A stretch of DNA of 64,000 bases from Brachynemurus nebulosus (GCA_035578155.1 JAPWDM010000050.1:1426001-1490000), one strand, 5' to 3'. Positions 37,321 to 52,024 are shown, counted from the stretch's first letter. Translations and numbers: made by a program. The notes: a model not told the origin generated them from the letters alone.

Positions 37321-37651
37321 TTTACTGGTAACTATTAGAGATGTGCTCGTGAGTACATTTTGACTCATGATCACGCATAGTCACGAATTAGGTTTTGTAC
37401 TCACGCCCAATCACGAACGAGAAAATTTAATACTTTCACACTCACGCACGCTTACGAATTAAACAGAAAAACTTTTAAATATAATCGTTTAAATTTTGAG
37501 TAAAAATCACTAGCGTTTTAACAGTTAGTAAAAATTATGTCCACGATAAAATCAGAAATACGGTTAGTACGGTTCACTGAGATTAATACTGATGCAAGTT
37601 ACATGCTATTTATTTTTTTCTGGAAAGTGAGAAAATTTTCAAAATTTGCAG
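37321..37651. other. TCACG-rich spacer
   Basis: TCACGNA words recur at about 37362-37460 on the plus strand (GATCACGCATAGTCACGAATTA, ACTCACGCCCAATCACGAAC). This is possibly a degraded element end beginning GAGATGTGCTCGTGAGTAC. Confidence 0.3.
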
Positions 37652-38443
37652 CATTTAAGGGCTGAATTTCAGTAAATTTCAACTTTATGTCGATAGCAGT
37701 TAGCAAGAAAAAAGTCAACACAATTCGTACAAGGGCGTTCCTACCCATGCTTATCCGCCAATAGCCTTTTGGTTTTATTTTTCAATATTAAAAAAGGACC
37801 GTAAATAGTGTGAACTGAAAGGCCTTTATGAAGATATTTTTTCTTTCCAGAAAGTCCCAAATTCATATTTTAGAAATAAAAACTGATTTTAATAATATTT
37901 TTTAAATTATGACATTTATTCCATTTATTATAACAATTAGTTCACCCTTTTTTTAAATTTACTATGCCTACTACTATTAGTATTAAAATTAATAATTTTA
38001 AACACATGTAACAATACCATTAATTCTCGATGTAAAAATGGGAGAAGTTGAAGGCAAGGTAATGTAGAATCCCTAAAAGGCACTAACTGGATACTAACTC
38101 AATATATGTACGAAATTTCAGTCCTCTAAGTTTACTCAGAGAGTCTCTAGGCGTGTTAGAAAACAAACAAAAAAATCAAGGAAATATTGGCGTAAAAATC
38201 GTGAGGGTTAGGGTTAAAAGTTCAAGCCTCCAAAAAGCAGTGGCTGGCTATTAACTTAACTTATACACAAAATTTCAGCCCTCTAGGTTCTTCTGGGGAG
38301 ATTTTAATCTTGACAGAACTGATAAAAAACAAGAAAAATCATGTTTTCCTTGACACAAATGTGGTGGAGGAAAGGGTTAGTAGTTGAGACCCCCAAAAGG
38401 CACACTCTTGACACTAACTTAATCCGAATACAAAATTTCAGCC

Positions 38444-40147
<1,704 letters not shown>

Positions 40148-40766
40148 AGCCCTCTGGGTTTATTTTGGTGACCTGTACGCGTGTTACAACTTCGAAAACG
40201 TCGAAAGAGCATGAAATTTTAGCTTAAAAGTGATGGGGGGTGGGGATAAAACATTAAGATGCCCAAAGCGCATACACTAAGTACGGGCTCTATCAACATA
40301 CAAAATTTCAACCCTCTACGTTAATTCTGGGGGGCTGTGGGCGCGAGAGATCCAGCCAAATACCCTTTTCCTCCTCTACTCCCTCCAAATCACCCTAGGA
40401 AGCTTAATTTTGGATATGTTGTAGATAATTGGCTGGAACATTATTTCCAACCAGTCTGGAAAAGTTTTATTATTTTGTCGCCTCCTACCAGCCCCTTAAA
40501 AGTTGGGTCGGATCAAAAATTTGCTCAAAATTTGACCCCACTTTGATAGTATTGTTGTTCATCGGAATGAGCCCCACATACCAAATTTCAACTCATTCCG
40601 TCCATAAGGGAACCCTACACATATAAAAAAAAGTTAGCGGAATTATATTTTATGTAATTTTTTTCTTCAGAATCATGTTCTATGAATCCGAAAACGGACT
40701 CGTCCCGTTCTTATCGTATAGGTTGTATGAGTTTAATTTTTTGAGTTGAAAAATTCGACTAAAAAA

Positions 40767-41511
40767 CTTACCTGAAATTGTCTCAAATACAGATCGACAT
40801 TCATACGATACACGTAATAAGGATTTATATTACCTCCTCCGCAACAAGTATTCGCCTGTATGTGGGGTAACGGAGTATTTTAAAGAAAAGAAAGTGTTGG
40901 CTCTTTTTTATGTCAAATATCTCCATAAATAAATTTGTTAATTTTTGTTTGTTAAATAAATTATTTAATAGAAGCTATGAAATAATACGTGCAATTTTCA
41001 ACCCAATATATTCGGCTCACATGAATATATTTCCATAAATTACCATTGAAATTTTCCCTATGTATAATTTTGCCGCTGGCAATCGTATATGCTAGTCAAT
41101 GTATATTAACATACTAGCAGTCCATTCTGGTCACGCTTAGGTGTCTGTTTTGTTTTCATTCTGTTTTGTTTTATACATACATTTTACATATTCTATTACT
41201 ATGACCCACGGTATCGTCTGGGTCAAAATATCTGAATTATGGATTCAATTACTTTTAAAACAAAAATTCCGAAATTCTATATAAAATGTTATTTATAGTG
41301 ATTGGCTTCCATCGCTAAATAACTCTAAAATAGAGATGTCGCTGGAAATAATATTTTTTCCCATTTCCACCTATTCCGAAACGGAGAGGCTAGGGTTATC
41401 AACTGATAAGGGATTAATATATAAGTATTTATGAATGAAAGTCCAAAACTATACGCTATAAAAAAGGCCATTCCGCTTAAACGTTACTAATTGTAAGAAT
41501 CAAAATTTATT
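40767..41511. other. No feature recognised
   Basis: AT-rich spacer. Confidence 0.4.
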
Positions 41512-41639
41512 AGTGGTCCATAATCACTAGGACCTTACTATCCAGTGGTCCATAATCACTGTGATCTTACTACTGAGTGGTCCACAATCCCCATGACCCT
41601 ACTACCCATTGGTCCATAATCACTATGATCTTATTACCC
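41512..41639 (+). repeat. 32-bp minisatellite, four copies
   Basis: Units start at 41512, 41544, 41576 and 41608, exactly 32 bp apart, each beginning AGTGGTCCATAATCAC or a close variant. There are no spacers between units. Confidence 0.9.
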
Positions 41640-42418
41640 AACTTTCTTCTAGCTATTTATCATATTTTTAGTATTATTTATATAGAAGATATATATTAAA
41701 TCAAGGACATAGCCAACTTTTTTATTATATTAAGCCGTGAGAAATTATTCCGCACGCTCGTTTCCGCACTGTGTGGGCAATTGCTAATTTTTACATATAG
41801 TTGGCCGTGCGCGAAATGTTACTTTTAATAGTATGAGTAGAAAAAAGATTTTCCACCTTGGTATAGACTGATTACCTTTTGGTTAAAACTGGGGGTTGGT
41901 GGAGAAACAAATACTCTTAAAAGAGAAGAATGTTCTTCATACATAAATATTAACAAAGTTTTATACCCTCTTATATTGTATTGTATTTTTCAAGAAATAA
42001 TCAACTTTATACATCATTCGCGTTTTCACTTTTCCAACAAATGATTTGTAGCATACATAATAAGTTCTTTGCACCGGTATATGTTATATGTTCAAAAACA
42101 ATAACGTCTTTAAATTGTAATTAAAATCATTTGTTTGGATTATAATAATTAATTTCTTCTTGCCTTAAAATTATATTCCAGTGCCGTTTAGATTTATGTG
42201 CTTGAGTTGATATAATTTTAAAATTATTTTTCGAAATGGCGGTTCCTTTAATCAATAAATTATATTAAAAGTGTACTATTTTCCAAAACTTCAATTAGTT
42301 CAATTTGTTAATCCGTTAGCTAATCAATAAATTAATTTGCTTATGCGTATTTAGTAGTAAATGTTGTCATCATGTATCTGAAATTTACTCAGTCAAGTTA
42401 TTCGCTTTCATTTCCAGT
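41640..42418. other. No feature recognised
   Basis: AT-rich spacer. Confidence 0.4.
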
Positions 42419-42420
42419 TA

Positions 42421-43543
42421 GGGTAGGTTCGCTAGTTTTCGTCCAATTAGTGGAGTTGATAGCTTTGCGACATAAAAAGAATATGTTCAACTGAACTAAT
42501 CCTAATGAATTCTATTGCTATTTATTGCTTACATAGTCTATTTTAAGCTGACATAAAATGATAACTAATTACGTTCACTGTTTTTTTTTTTTTTATAAAA
42601 AAATAATAATGATAAATATACAGATTTCGCTAGTTTTCGTCCAAAAAAGCTAGTTTTCGTCCACATGTAGGCTTGTTTTCGACCACCATTTAGGTTAAAA
42701 ATTGTTATAAAAAAAAATTAATTTTAATAAAAAGCAAATGCTTATATGTATTCAGAACCTTTTATCTTCCTTCTTAAGCCTTTCTATTTTATTTTATTTT
42801 ATTTTATAACCTTTTTGATTCTAAGGGGGTTATCTAAAAGTTTGAAAATATAATTCACATACAGAAAAATATACGGACGAAAACTGAAAAGTACAATTTA
42901 ATGCAGTTTTCAGTTTTCGTCCATATAATTTAAACTTTTGTAGGTAATTCATTCTACGCAAATAATTGAGTGGACGAAAATTAAATCTCTAATTAAGAAG
43001 CCAATGATAATTGTCCAAAATAAAGCTTTCTTCTATTTCACAATATTTAGCTAGATTGAGAAATAAAATAAATTTCATTTGATTGTTTCAGTTTTCGTTT
43101 AAGTGGACGAAAACTGAAGTTTTTAAGGAATTGATTACTTAATATCCGTCCATCAAATTTTTATAACTCAATTTAAATTTTTAAAAAATTTTCACTTCTA
43201 ATTACGTTCAATGTCTCTTAAATATTAGTATAAAAACAAAAAATAAAACTTAATCACGCCATAACAGTGTTAAAACTAACCGTTAAATGTCACCATGTCA
43301 CTAGTTTTTTTGTTAGTTTACACACTGTCTGTCCAACATGAAAACAACTGGCTAATTAATAATTTTTTTTAAATACGCAACTCTATCAAGTAAATACTTT
43401 TTATTTGTGTTGTCACTGTTTATGAGTCAGGAATGTAACAAAATCAACTTGCTCGATTATCTGTTTTTATAATTATTTTATATGCTATTGTACAATAAAA
43501 TGGACGAAAACTGACTCTGGACGGGTAACTAGCGAAACTACCC
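42421..43543. mobile_element. TA-flanked element with AGTTTTCGTCCA arrays
   Basis: A 1123-bp element between TA at 42419-42420 and 43544-43545. The ends read GGGTAGGTTCGCTAGTTTTC and, on the other strand, GGGTAGTTTCGCTAGTTACC. The 12-mer AGTTTTCGTCCA or its complement TGGACGAAAACT occurs exactly at 42434, 42632, 42652, 42912, 43104 and 43501, with one-to-two-base variants at 42674, 42874, 42971 and 43090. Both orientations are present. No ORF is present, so it is non-autonomous. A TA duplication fits Tc1/mariner-like transposition, but the GGGTAG end is not one I can assign to a named family. Confidence 0.75.
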
Positions 43544-43545
43544 TA

Positions 43546-44172
43546 CTCAGTGTATAGAATTTGCACCTTTGCACTAAAACTATTCAATAGAATTAAGGGG
43601 AGATTTGCTAAAAGAAAAGAAATCGACTTTTTTCTTCATAGTTAGGTTCCTTAAGGTGTTTAAGAAATATTATCCTAAAATTTTATTTAAAAAAAATAAA
43701 AATCAAAAAGTTATGGGCATTTTAGTGTACACACTTTACTATAATTCAATTGACGACATGGGTGGAATAATAGTGTAACTCGTGTTAGAACGTTTTTTCT
43801 TAAATTGCATTTTTTTATAGCTCTGGGATAGCTCTATTAGTAAAAAAAAGTTCACTTTAAAATCTTAGAAAATAACGGAGATATTAATAATTTTGTGTTA
43901 CGTTGTTATATTCGCCATTTGCTATTAGTTGACCTAACTTAAATTAAAACATGTAATACATACATACATATTATTAGGGATGTGCATGAAAAATTGGGTT
44001 CTAATACCTAAGAATTATATAGGTACGTTACGTATATCCACCAAAAATGTTGTTTTCATGAGAAAAAAACATGACAGAACAGGTTCTACTATCCCTAATA
44101 AAGATATTTAAACAATAATAAAGATCTGTAAAATATTTTTAAACCTATTTATATACAGTACCTTAAGAAAAT
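43546..44172. other. Spacer with a small TTAGGGAT inverted element
   Basis: ATTAGGGATGTGCATGA near 43974 and ATCCCTAAT near 44091 form short inverted ends around about 120 bp. GACGACATGGGTGGAATAAT near 43752 is matched in inverted form near 60220. Otherwise unassigned. Confidence 0.35.
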
Positions 44173-44462
44173 GAAGGTACAATAAATAACTTTTTCCAAT
44201 CTAAAAATAAAATTGATTTTTTTTTTATATTCATTTATATTCTTAAATGTAGCCTGTAAGGTACTTCTGATTATACTTAAAGGAAAATTATTATCGAACC
44301 TTTTTTATTTTAAATATAGTGTTTTGATTTTGAATTGACAGTTAAAATTTGAGATGATTTTCCTATAAGAATGTCTAATTTCTAAACATAATTCTTAATC
44401 CTTAAATGTTAAATATGAATGATAGTTCTTTATGATATATAACTAAAAATGAGGTATATCTT
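44173..44462 (+). repeat. Dispersed repeat with empty MITE site
   Basis: Collinear with 58608-59391 except that the other copy contains the MITE at 58721-59217. Here the target reads GGAAAATTATTATCGAACC without interruption (44282-44300). Confidence 0.8.
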
Positions 44463-45782
44463 ACAGGGAAAGGTTCCCAGGTGTCTGCCTCCGATTTCAA
44501 TGCCACTGAAATATGTTATTCTACGTCGAAATCTAAAAGACGCGTATTGTTCTTTATCGGCGCAAAAACGGTTTGAAGGGGTGAAATCGCCCTTCAAAAA
44601 TCGGGGTAAAAATTTAATTTTACAAATATCTCGAAAACAGTAAGAGATAGAGCAAAAGTTTAAATTGGCGATATTGCTCTATTTTAAAGAGCTATCTATT
44701 GATATTAAATTTGTTCAAATTACATCAACAGGGGTGGTTGGGGGTTAAAATTTAGGTGTTAATTTTGCAAAAAGGGGTGAAAATTAAGCAATATAAAAAT
44801 TTTGTTTACAGATTTGAAATCTACGTCAAAAAATCTAATTGACCTGTTTTTGCTCAATGTCCTAGTATTAAGTCTAGGGGTAGTTAACTAGGGGGTGACT
44901 GTGTCGAATAGTCGTACTACTTGGGTAGTTCAAGAAGTTCTTGTTCATGCAAAATAGTTGGTGCCTTTGTCCGGCGTTTTCGCATCTAGCCAATATTTTG
45001 CATTAATCTGCCTAACTATAAAGCTCACCTTCGATTTTTGGACACTTTTGGTATAATCATCACTAGGTATCAATAAACAACTGTGCCAAATTTCAAAACT
45101 TTGGCAATTATTTCGCCAAAACGACTATTCGAAATGTTCATTGACTAAGCTATGAGATTATTCATTGAAGTTTAAAATATATATGACTTTTATCGGAAGT
45201 TTTTATATTATTATTACGAAAGTGATGCTAAAAAAATTAGACACAATGGTTTTAATGGAAAACATTAAACAAAAATAGCTTCTTTCAGAAAGAAATTGTC
45301 AAAATATAGTTACCGAAACCCCAATAGTTATCTTTAAAAAATCACCTTGTATAATATTATAAAGAAAACGAAACATACATTCAGGGATAAATGTAGATGT
45401 TGCATGGAAAGTCGATATTTTGCTCAGCGTAATATCATATCATATCAAGTTGCATAATAATAAATTTCATTCTATGTAGGTTGAATGACATATTGTCGTT
45501 ACTACCTAGATATTGCTAAACTAAGTAGACTAGATATTGCTCCGAAGAGAACAACTTGCCCACTTAAATGTACGCTTTAATATAGAGTGTGTAATTAGAT
45601 ATCATATTTTGCATAAGGCACCAACCAATTTCATCACCTACAAGGCGGCCATCTTGAGTAATGTCCTGCCAGAACCTGTAATCCTATTGACAAGTAAATA
45701 TACTTGCTAAATGTGCCCGCGACGTCGTTCGCGTTCTCGAAAATTGCTGTTTTGGTACGTCTATATCGGTCACTGTCTACAC
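44463..45782. other. Unassigned; 44535-44700 is a dispersed repeat
   Basis: Bases 44535-44700 match 17515-17680 in order. Words around 44950 (GCAAAATAGTTGGTGCC) recur inverted near 45610. No coding signal. Confidence 0.4.
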
Positions 45783-45850
45783 CAGTGTTTCTCAACCGCC
45801 GGTCCGCGAAAGTATTTCGTCAGCCCGCAAAAAGTTGTGTGAAATTATTC
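45783..45850 (+). mobile_element. hAT-like terminus CAGTGTTTCTCAACC
   Basis: CAGTGTTTCTCAACCGCCGG is a well-known kind of hAT end. The preceding 8 bases (GTCTACAC) could be half of the duplication, but no second end or second copy was found. Confidence 0.5.
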
Positions 45851-47480
45851 ATTACAATTTTTATTTTAAATCAGCTAATCAAAAAATATATTTTAATGCT
45901 ATCTGCTACCACAATACATACATTTTGTTACTTCGTCATTTTTAAAATTTAATTATTAATTATTTTACAAAGCCGGATCCGATTTTGATAAAATTTAAAT
46001 ATATTATAGAAAAAGCCTAATTTCAATACTACGTTATTCTAATTGTCTTAAGGGGGGGTAAGGTTTTAAAAGCGAAAAAAAGGTATATTTTCATGATTTT
46101 TTTTTTGAGATATGAAAAATGTTGGCTTATTTATTTCATATACACGTTATAGTATAACATCTGAAGTATCTTTGAAAAAATTATCAATTACAAATATCGA
46201 TAAATAAGTCCGTGACAGCGAATTTCCGGAGGCGCCTCGAAAAAAAGTTGTTTTGCGGTGAACATCATAACTTGGTACTGGATCATCTGAGACAAAAAAA
46301 TCGAAATGCGTTTAAAAGGCGATATGTTTCCCTAGGGAGTCAGGAAGAGTTTTTTGTATTTTTTCGATTTTTTTATTTTTAGCGGCGTTTTGAAGTGAAA
46401 AACGCAATTTTTGCTAAAAATTTCGGTTAATTTGTTATTATAAACTGGGAAAAAATAGCAAAACAAAAAAAACTCGACCTGATTACCTGTTGATTATGTG
46501 TAGAAACAGTGTACAAAATTTCAACAAAATTGATGAAGTAGATTTTGAGTTATGATGTTCACGAACTTCAAAAATGTTGTTTGCGAGAAAATGGATTTCA
46601 AGTTTTTTATACTCAAAAATCCGAAACTAAGCATCAATAAAATGATATAATTTTTTATACTTATGCGGGCAATTATAGTAAGTATTTGTTTTGTATAAGA
46701 TTTGTAAGTATAAAATTAAAGTAAATTTTATACTTACCAGGTAGGCGCCTCGCGCAGCTACCAGATAGGTATAAAAATCGAGCATGAGGGCCGGTCGCTT
46801 GAAACGCTGTATCTCCATTAGTTTTGCTTGGATTTACTTGAAATTTTGACACAACACGCTCGACATGTTGTAACATTCAGAAAAAAGCGTTCACTAACAC
46901 AAGTAGATCAGAAAGCTTTGGCAGAAATAGTTATAAAAAATACAGAATATGAGTTACCAAATAGACACATGGCTACTATTTAAGTAAATACTGAAAAATA
47001 CATGAATCATTATCGGAAAGTAAAAATTTACATTTTCATCATGGTAGAAAGATAAAAATAAAAAAAAAAATAAAAATATTTACAGTCAAAAATAATGTAA
47101 TATAATCTACCCTCTTTTTTCTTCCTTGTATGTTTTGGATATCACACATATTTCGGAAAAATTCAAAAACCCATATCTGCTAATTTTTGGTGCTCTTTCT
47201 ATTAATAACAGTAAAAATTTGATACATTGAACCACTCAGGCCATTGAACCATTCACCTCCATTTTCACACCTCCAGCCCCTGTTATGAACCCAACCCTCG
47301 TTCAACCTGTACAGGTGAATAGGTCTCTCAAAGAGTAATATTTCGTCAATTTAAAGTTTTCCATTTAAAGTGAATATTAGGGACTGGTTTCACTCCGTTA
47401 ACGTGGAAGATGACCGATAAAAAAATACTGGTCCCTTTTTTTGCCTACTCTACACACCAGCGAAGTTTCATCGAAATTGT
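45851..47480. other. Unassigned; TTAAGGGGGGG at 46049
   Basis: CTTAAGGGGGGGTAAGG near 46048 resembles the TTAA-GGGGGG end at 15854, but no opposite end was found. Repeat-like non-coding sequence follows to about 46870. The 30-bp match to 4784 lies at 47485. Confidence 0.3.
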
Positions 47481-48189
47481 AAATTTCACTCTGGGTGCAT
47501 CTCCTTGTGAGTATGAATTCAGTATTTTTATTTAGGGACCTGAATTGAAATTGGCTCATGCTTGTCCCCACTTAAAAACAAAAAATATCAGACTAATCTT
47601 TGCGATAAAACTAAAAGCTTCTTATAAGCTTTTGAACTGCTATTGTTTTGATTTTTAAGCTCATACCTTAATTAGTCTCAAAAAACTTAATTGCTAGGAC
47701 TCAAAAAAGTGCTACTACAAAACGAAGAAAACACATGATATTTCAAATATAATCTAAAATCCCAAAAATATCTTTAGAAATGGAATATTTTATTACTGAA
47801 TTGGAACCCCTGAACAAAAGAACCACTAATAATTTAAAGGTTTATTTCTGATCATAAATTCAATTGTTTTTTTTGTTTTTTTTTGAAATTTGAACTTCAG
47901 GTAGTCAAAAATGTAGCGGACACTATTCTGGCTTGTCTGCATATATCAGTAAATATTTAAAGTTAGTTTAAAAAAAACGTGAAAGTGGTTGTCCTGTTGA
48001 TATTATTTGACCTGTCCATTACCTTAGAGCATTAATTAAGACTTCGTAGTTCTAGCAGCGAAATCGTTATGGTCTCATATCGTATTTTGCGGATTAAGAG
48101 GTCGACTTGCACTTAACAAACCATTTAAAACCAAAGTAGCGCGTCATTTTTACTTCTCTGACCCTAATTATCACAGGTGACCAATACTA
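47481..48189. other. No coding feature recognised
   Basis: AT-rich spacer. Confidence 0.35.
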
Positions 48190-48480
48190 GTATCTCTGAT
48201 ACTACAGCTTTCAAATATCAGTATTGAAAAAAGAGTTCTTCATAAGAACATGTGGTGTGAATTATTATTTGTAAACCTATGATAATATAATGACATATCA
48301 CTAACTAATTGCTGCAAACTAGACAGTTTCCAGATACTAGTACTGAAGAAAGAGTTTTTTATAAGTACTTGCAAGAACATAAAACATTTCTGAACACGAG
48401 AATTTTTTGCGCACCTAAGACGACAAATAAATATAGGCATATCACTGATTGCTACAAAATACTTAAAATTACATAAATTA
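48190..48480 (+). repeat. Diverged tandem duplication, about 140 bp
   Basis: Phrases repeat in the same order: GTATTGAAAAAAGAGTTCTTCATAAG against GTACTGAAGAAAGAGTTTTTTATAAG, then GACATATCACTAACTAATTGCTGCAAA against GGCATATCACTGATTGCTACAAA (words shortened or variant). Confidence 0.5.
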
Positions 48481-49086
48481 TAAAGCGTTGAAATGTATAT
48501 CTTATAAGTATATACGAAAAAAGCCCTCATTCTTGAAATTCCCCCAAAAAGGATAAGTTTGTTGAAAAATTTTTCGACTAGAGATAACATTTTTATAATT
48601 TTATTTTTCAGCTTTAATTAACCCTGCAAACAATTTCCTTTTAAAATTTTTGTTGATTATTCATTTGGAAAGTAATAAGAAACTTAAGCAAAACGAACTT
48701 TTAAGTTTTATTAATGTTATTTCTCATTAAAAATTCATCGTTCACAAACAGTATGATAATGAATTAAACATCAATACTAATTATGTAAACATTATACAGC
48801 ATGTTTTCGACTACTGCAACTATGTACAGCATGCATACATAAATTTTACACAATATGCATATAAGGCGTATTTTGAGAGTAATACAACTTTTGACAGGAA
48901 TAAATTAATATAGTATTATTACAATGGTACGATTGTAATAAATTTATTGTAATGTTTTATTAAAAACTTTATATTAAATTCAAAGTCACACAAATAGTAT
49001 ATTAAACAGTCAAAATTAAAATATAATCTATCAAATCTGTCAAAATTAATTTGGTAATGTTTTGCAGAAAGTAAAAATTATATCTT
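48481..49086. other. No feature recognised
   Basis: AT-rich spacer. Confidence 0.4.
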
Positions 49087-49087
49087 T

Positions 49088-49224
49088 TAACCGATTCAGT
49101 GCCATTGGCATGTTAACATGCCAAAAGAAACAAAGAGGGAAATATATCTTGCAACAAAAGACAAGACTATATTTTTAAAGTCATTAATCATTTTGACATT
49201 TTTAAGCTGCACTGGAATGGTTTA
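49088..49224. mobile_element. Possible tiny TTAA-type MITE
   Basis: TTTAACCGATTCAGTGCC near 49086 and, inverted, TTTAAACCATTCCAGTGC near 49224 form imperfect ends with TTAA or TTTAA at the edges. Includes the 20-bp palindrome at 49105. Confidence 0.35.
49105..49124. repeat. 20-bp perfect palindrome
   Basis: TTGGCATGTTAACATGCCAA reads the same on both strands. Confidence 0.9.
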
Positions 49225-51095
49225 AATTGAAAAATATTGTTTCTCAGTTCTATAATAAAAATAAATTGCAAGTACACTAAAAATCCACACTGGGTTATTT
49301 TCTAATAAAAATTTTTCCCAAAAAATGTTCAATTTAAGTTAAATTGATGCCTCTCTAGTTGTCCAACTTGCTTTAAAATGAAATAATAATAAAAAATAAT
49401 ATTGTGAATAATTTTATATATAGATATTTACAGAAATATATAAAATTTGCTTCTAATAATTTTTATTGAATGTTTTAACATAATTGAATTTATAGTGTAC
49501 TATAAGAACATGAAACAATTTGTTTATTATTGTTAGCAAAAAAATTTTCGACGGTTTGACTAATACTCATACACATACTGCATACATATGTACCAATACC
49601 AAATCAATAAATTATTCAAATCAACATTCATTGTCAACTATAAAAACAACGTACGCTTCTTATAAAGTCAGTGTTGCATATTGTAATTTAATAAAATTAA
49701 AAGTACGCAAGATATTGTGTGATACACACAAAGTGGGAATGTCAAATTATAAGAATGGTAGATAATGGTTTCTTCATTCTCTTTACTTAAGTTTTTACAG
49801 AATGTATTTTACTTAAAATGAATATCATAATGGCATCTGAAATAATTTAAAAAAAATTATTACATTTTCCAAAAAGTAGTTTAATAACGACTTTAATGCT
49901 ATATGTACCGTGTATAGGAAAGGATAAGATACTCGATGTTATGCAAAACATAACAATATTAATTTATATTTTATGAAATTAAGGATACAAAAATCTTAGG
50001 AATTTAAATATTTCCAGAATTATGCAAAAAACGCAGATAATATGTACACAATTTTCTCTCTTTACCAATGTTTTTAAACCTCTTTTACAAACAAAAATTA
50101 TTTGGCAGCCATATGATCAGCCATTTGGCAGTATACGATCTTCAATATTATTATTTTATTTATTACCCCTAACAATTAGGAAAATAAAAAAATTCTACAC
50201 ATTGGTACGTAATATAAACAAATTTCTGTTTCTTTTTATGTTTACACATTCTCTCTTTTACAAGGAAAATTATTTCGGCATGGAAAAGATTAAATACCGC
50301 TGTCGTAGTATTCTGCATAACACAGCAAATTTCCAAAGAATTACGAGCGAAAAAATTTTCAAAATCAGTTGAATACCTTAAATTACCTACTAACATAAAA
50401 AATACTGGCGTGGAAGAAACAAAGCATATATTTAAAAAAAAATTCTTAAAAGGAATGATAAAATTTTGTGTACATAATGTAAACTGATGTATTTATCCAC
50501 CATTGGGGATGAATTCGAACTTTAAATCCGCTCGTAGCAAAAGCACCTAATTACTAACACATTAACAAATAATCATCTTACTTATTTAAGTTTAGCTTCT
50601 TGATATCAGATTTTTTTTAAAGTAAAATCACTTCGTAAAATAATTTTGGAATATAACTAATGAAACACAATTTTTTAAAAACTGTATAAACCACTCCTCT
50701 GAGAGAAAAGTTTTGGACAAAATCTATAATTTTTATTTATACCATAAAAAGCAAAATTAAGGTATTTTTTTTCACGAACCATAACGGTTGTTAAATTCGG
50801 CAAGCCTTTTTGGACAGTTACCACATGTGACAAACACATCAATTTTGCACGTGTTGCATGCAGTATTTTTTAAAATTTTGAATTGAGTTGAAAAAATAAA
50901 ATGAAGATGGAATGATCAATACCGTAAATGCGAGTTACTTGAATCCTAAGGTGTAACTTGAGCCCAAAATGACAAAAGAATTATTTTTTGTTTTGTGCTT
51001 AGTGCAGCCAGTAGTAAAAGTAAGTTATCTGATAGGTAACAGCACTAGGTTCACTGTGTTTATGTTTAGGTAGTTTTAGAAATTGACACTAGGTG
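49225..51095. other. No feature recognised
   Basis: AT-rich spacer. ORFs at 50022-50372 and on the opposite strand carry no recognisable motif. Confidence 0.4.
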
Positions 51096-51555
51096 TCAGG
51101 CAAGTATTGTTTGGACCACATTGGACCTATCTTCTTCAGAAGAATGCTGGTGCATTAAAGCCCATTCTAAACGATTTTTCTTGATGTTGTCGGAGAGCGA
51201 AGGGTTCTTCCCAGCTTTGCGGCTTTTTAAACCTGCTTCTGTGGGTCTTCTTACAGTTCTAGAACTAATTGGTTTCCCAATGTCTCCCGATAAAGCTGCA
51301 GTGAGTTCAGAAGAAGCGGTCCTTAAGTGAAACACGGATAAGTTTTCTAATCTGGCGGTTAGTAGTAGCACGTTTTCTGCCCGTTCTCATTTTGTTTGTG
51401 TGAGAGTCAGTCTCCACGAACCTTTTAATTGTAAATTGCACTGCACATCGTCAAACTTTTATTAATTTAGCAATCTATATTTGAGTCTTCCCTTCTTCAT
51501 ATAATATCTGGATTTTTATTCGTGTTTCTGTGTTAAGTTCTGGTTGTTTCGGCAT
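51096..51555 (-). pseudogene. Tc1-type transposase N-terminal remnant
   Basis: Starts at ATG 51555-51553 (MPKQPELNTETRIKIQILYE), matching the usual opening of Tc1-like transposases with the first helix-turn-helix. Two in-frame stops and a frameshift follow. The second, longer frame (51371-51096) carries ELTAALSGDIGKPISSRTVR, then EAGLKSRKAGKNPSLS and RLEWALMHQHSSEEDRSNVV, the second DNA-binding subdomain and the linker leading to the DDE domain. The sequence breaks off where the first catalytic Asp region should start. The terminus of the same element lies 290 bp upstream at 51846. Non-functional. Confidence 0.88.
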
Positions 51556-51846
51556 TTCGTATTACAAACTGTCTCTACTATACGAATAAACAACACTCAG
51601 CAGCTTCTTGTTATCCTGAAAGTTAATAACAGGCTAACAAATAAGTTACATTATTTTTAAAAAAACTTCAAAGTTCACATTTTGTGGGTCAAGTGTTTTA
51701 TGGTACCTTAAAATCCTTTATCAATTGTTTAAAATTAATTCCTAGTATTGCCTTTCATTCTATTATTAAACAGAAAAGTCATTTTTAAATTAATTTTAGA
51801 GTTACACGTGTTTTGTGAGGGTACTCAATACTTTTGGCCAAGGCTG
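51556..51846 (-). mobile_element. 5' terminal region of the Tc1-like element
   Basis: On the minus strand it starts CAGCCTTGGCCAAAAGTATT directly inside TA (51847-51848). About 75 bp match the terminus at 9935-10004. It leads into the transposase remnant at 51555. Confidence 0.75.
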
Positions 51847-51848
51847 TA

Positions 51849-52020
51849 TTATGATAGAAATATGTAATAGTGAAAGCGATTTCTCCAATACACCTCCAGA
51901 TATTTCTGAAGCTGCAAAAATTATAACATTAAAATAATGTTAACGTCCATTATTATTATTTCCAAGTATTTTTTAAGTAAAACGAATACATTATACCAGA
52001 TTGTAGGAAAAATTATGTAA
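51849..52020. other. No feature recognised
   Basis: AT-rich spacer. Confidence 0.35.
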
Positions 52021-52024
52021 TTAA

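Noticed and set aside
41512..41639. CRISPR-like appearance of the 32-bp repeats
   Set aside because: Units abut with no spacers, the repeats diverge, and the window is eukaryotic with no cas genes.
50022..50396. Overlapping 116- and 75-codon ORFs on opposite strands
   Set aside because: No recognisable motif on either strand; overlap argues for chance ORFs.
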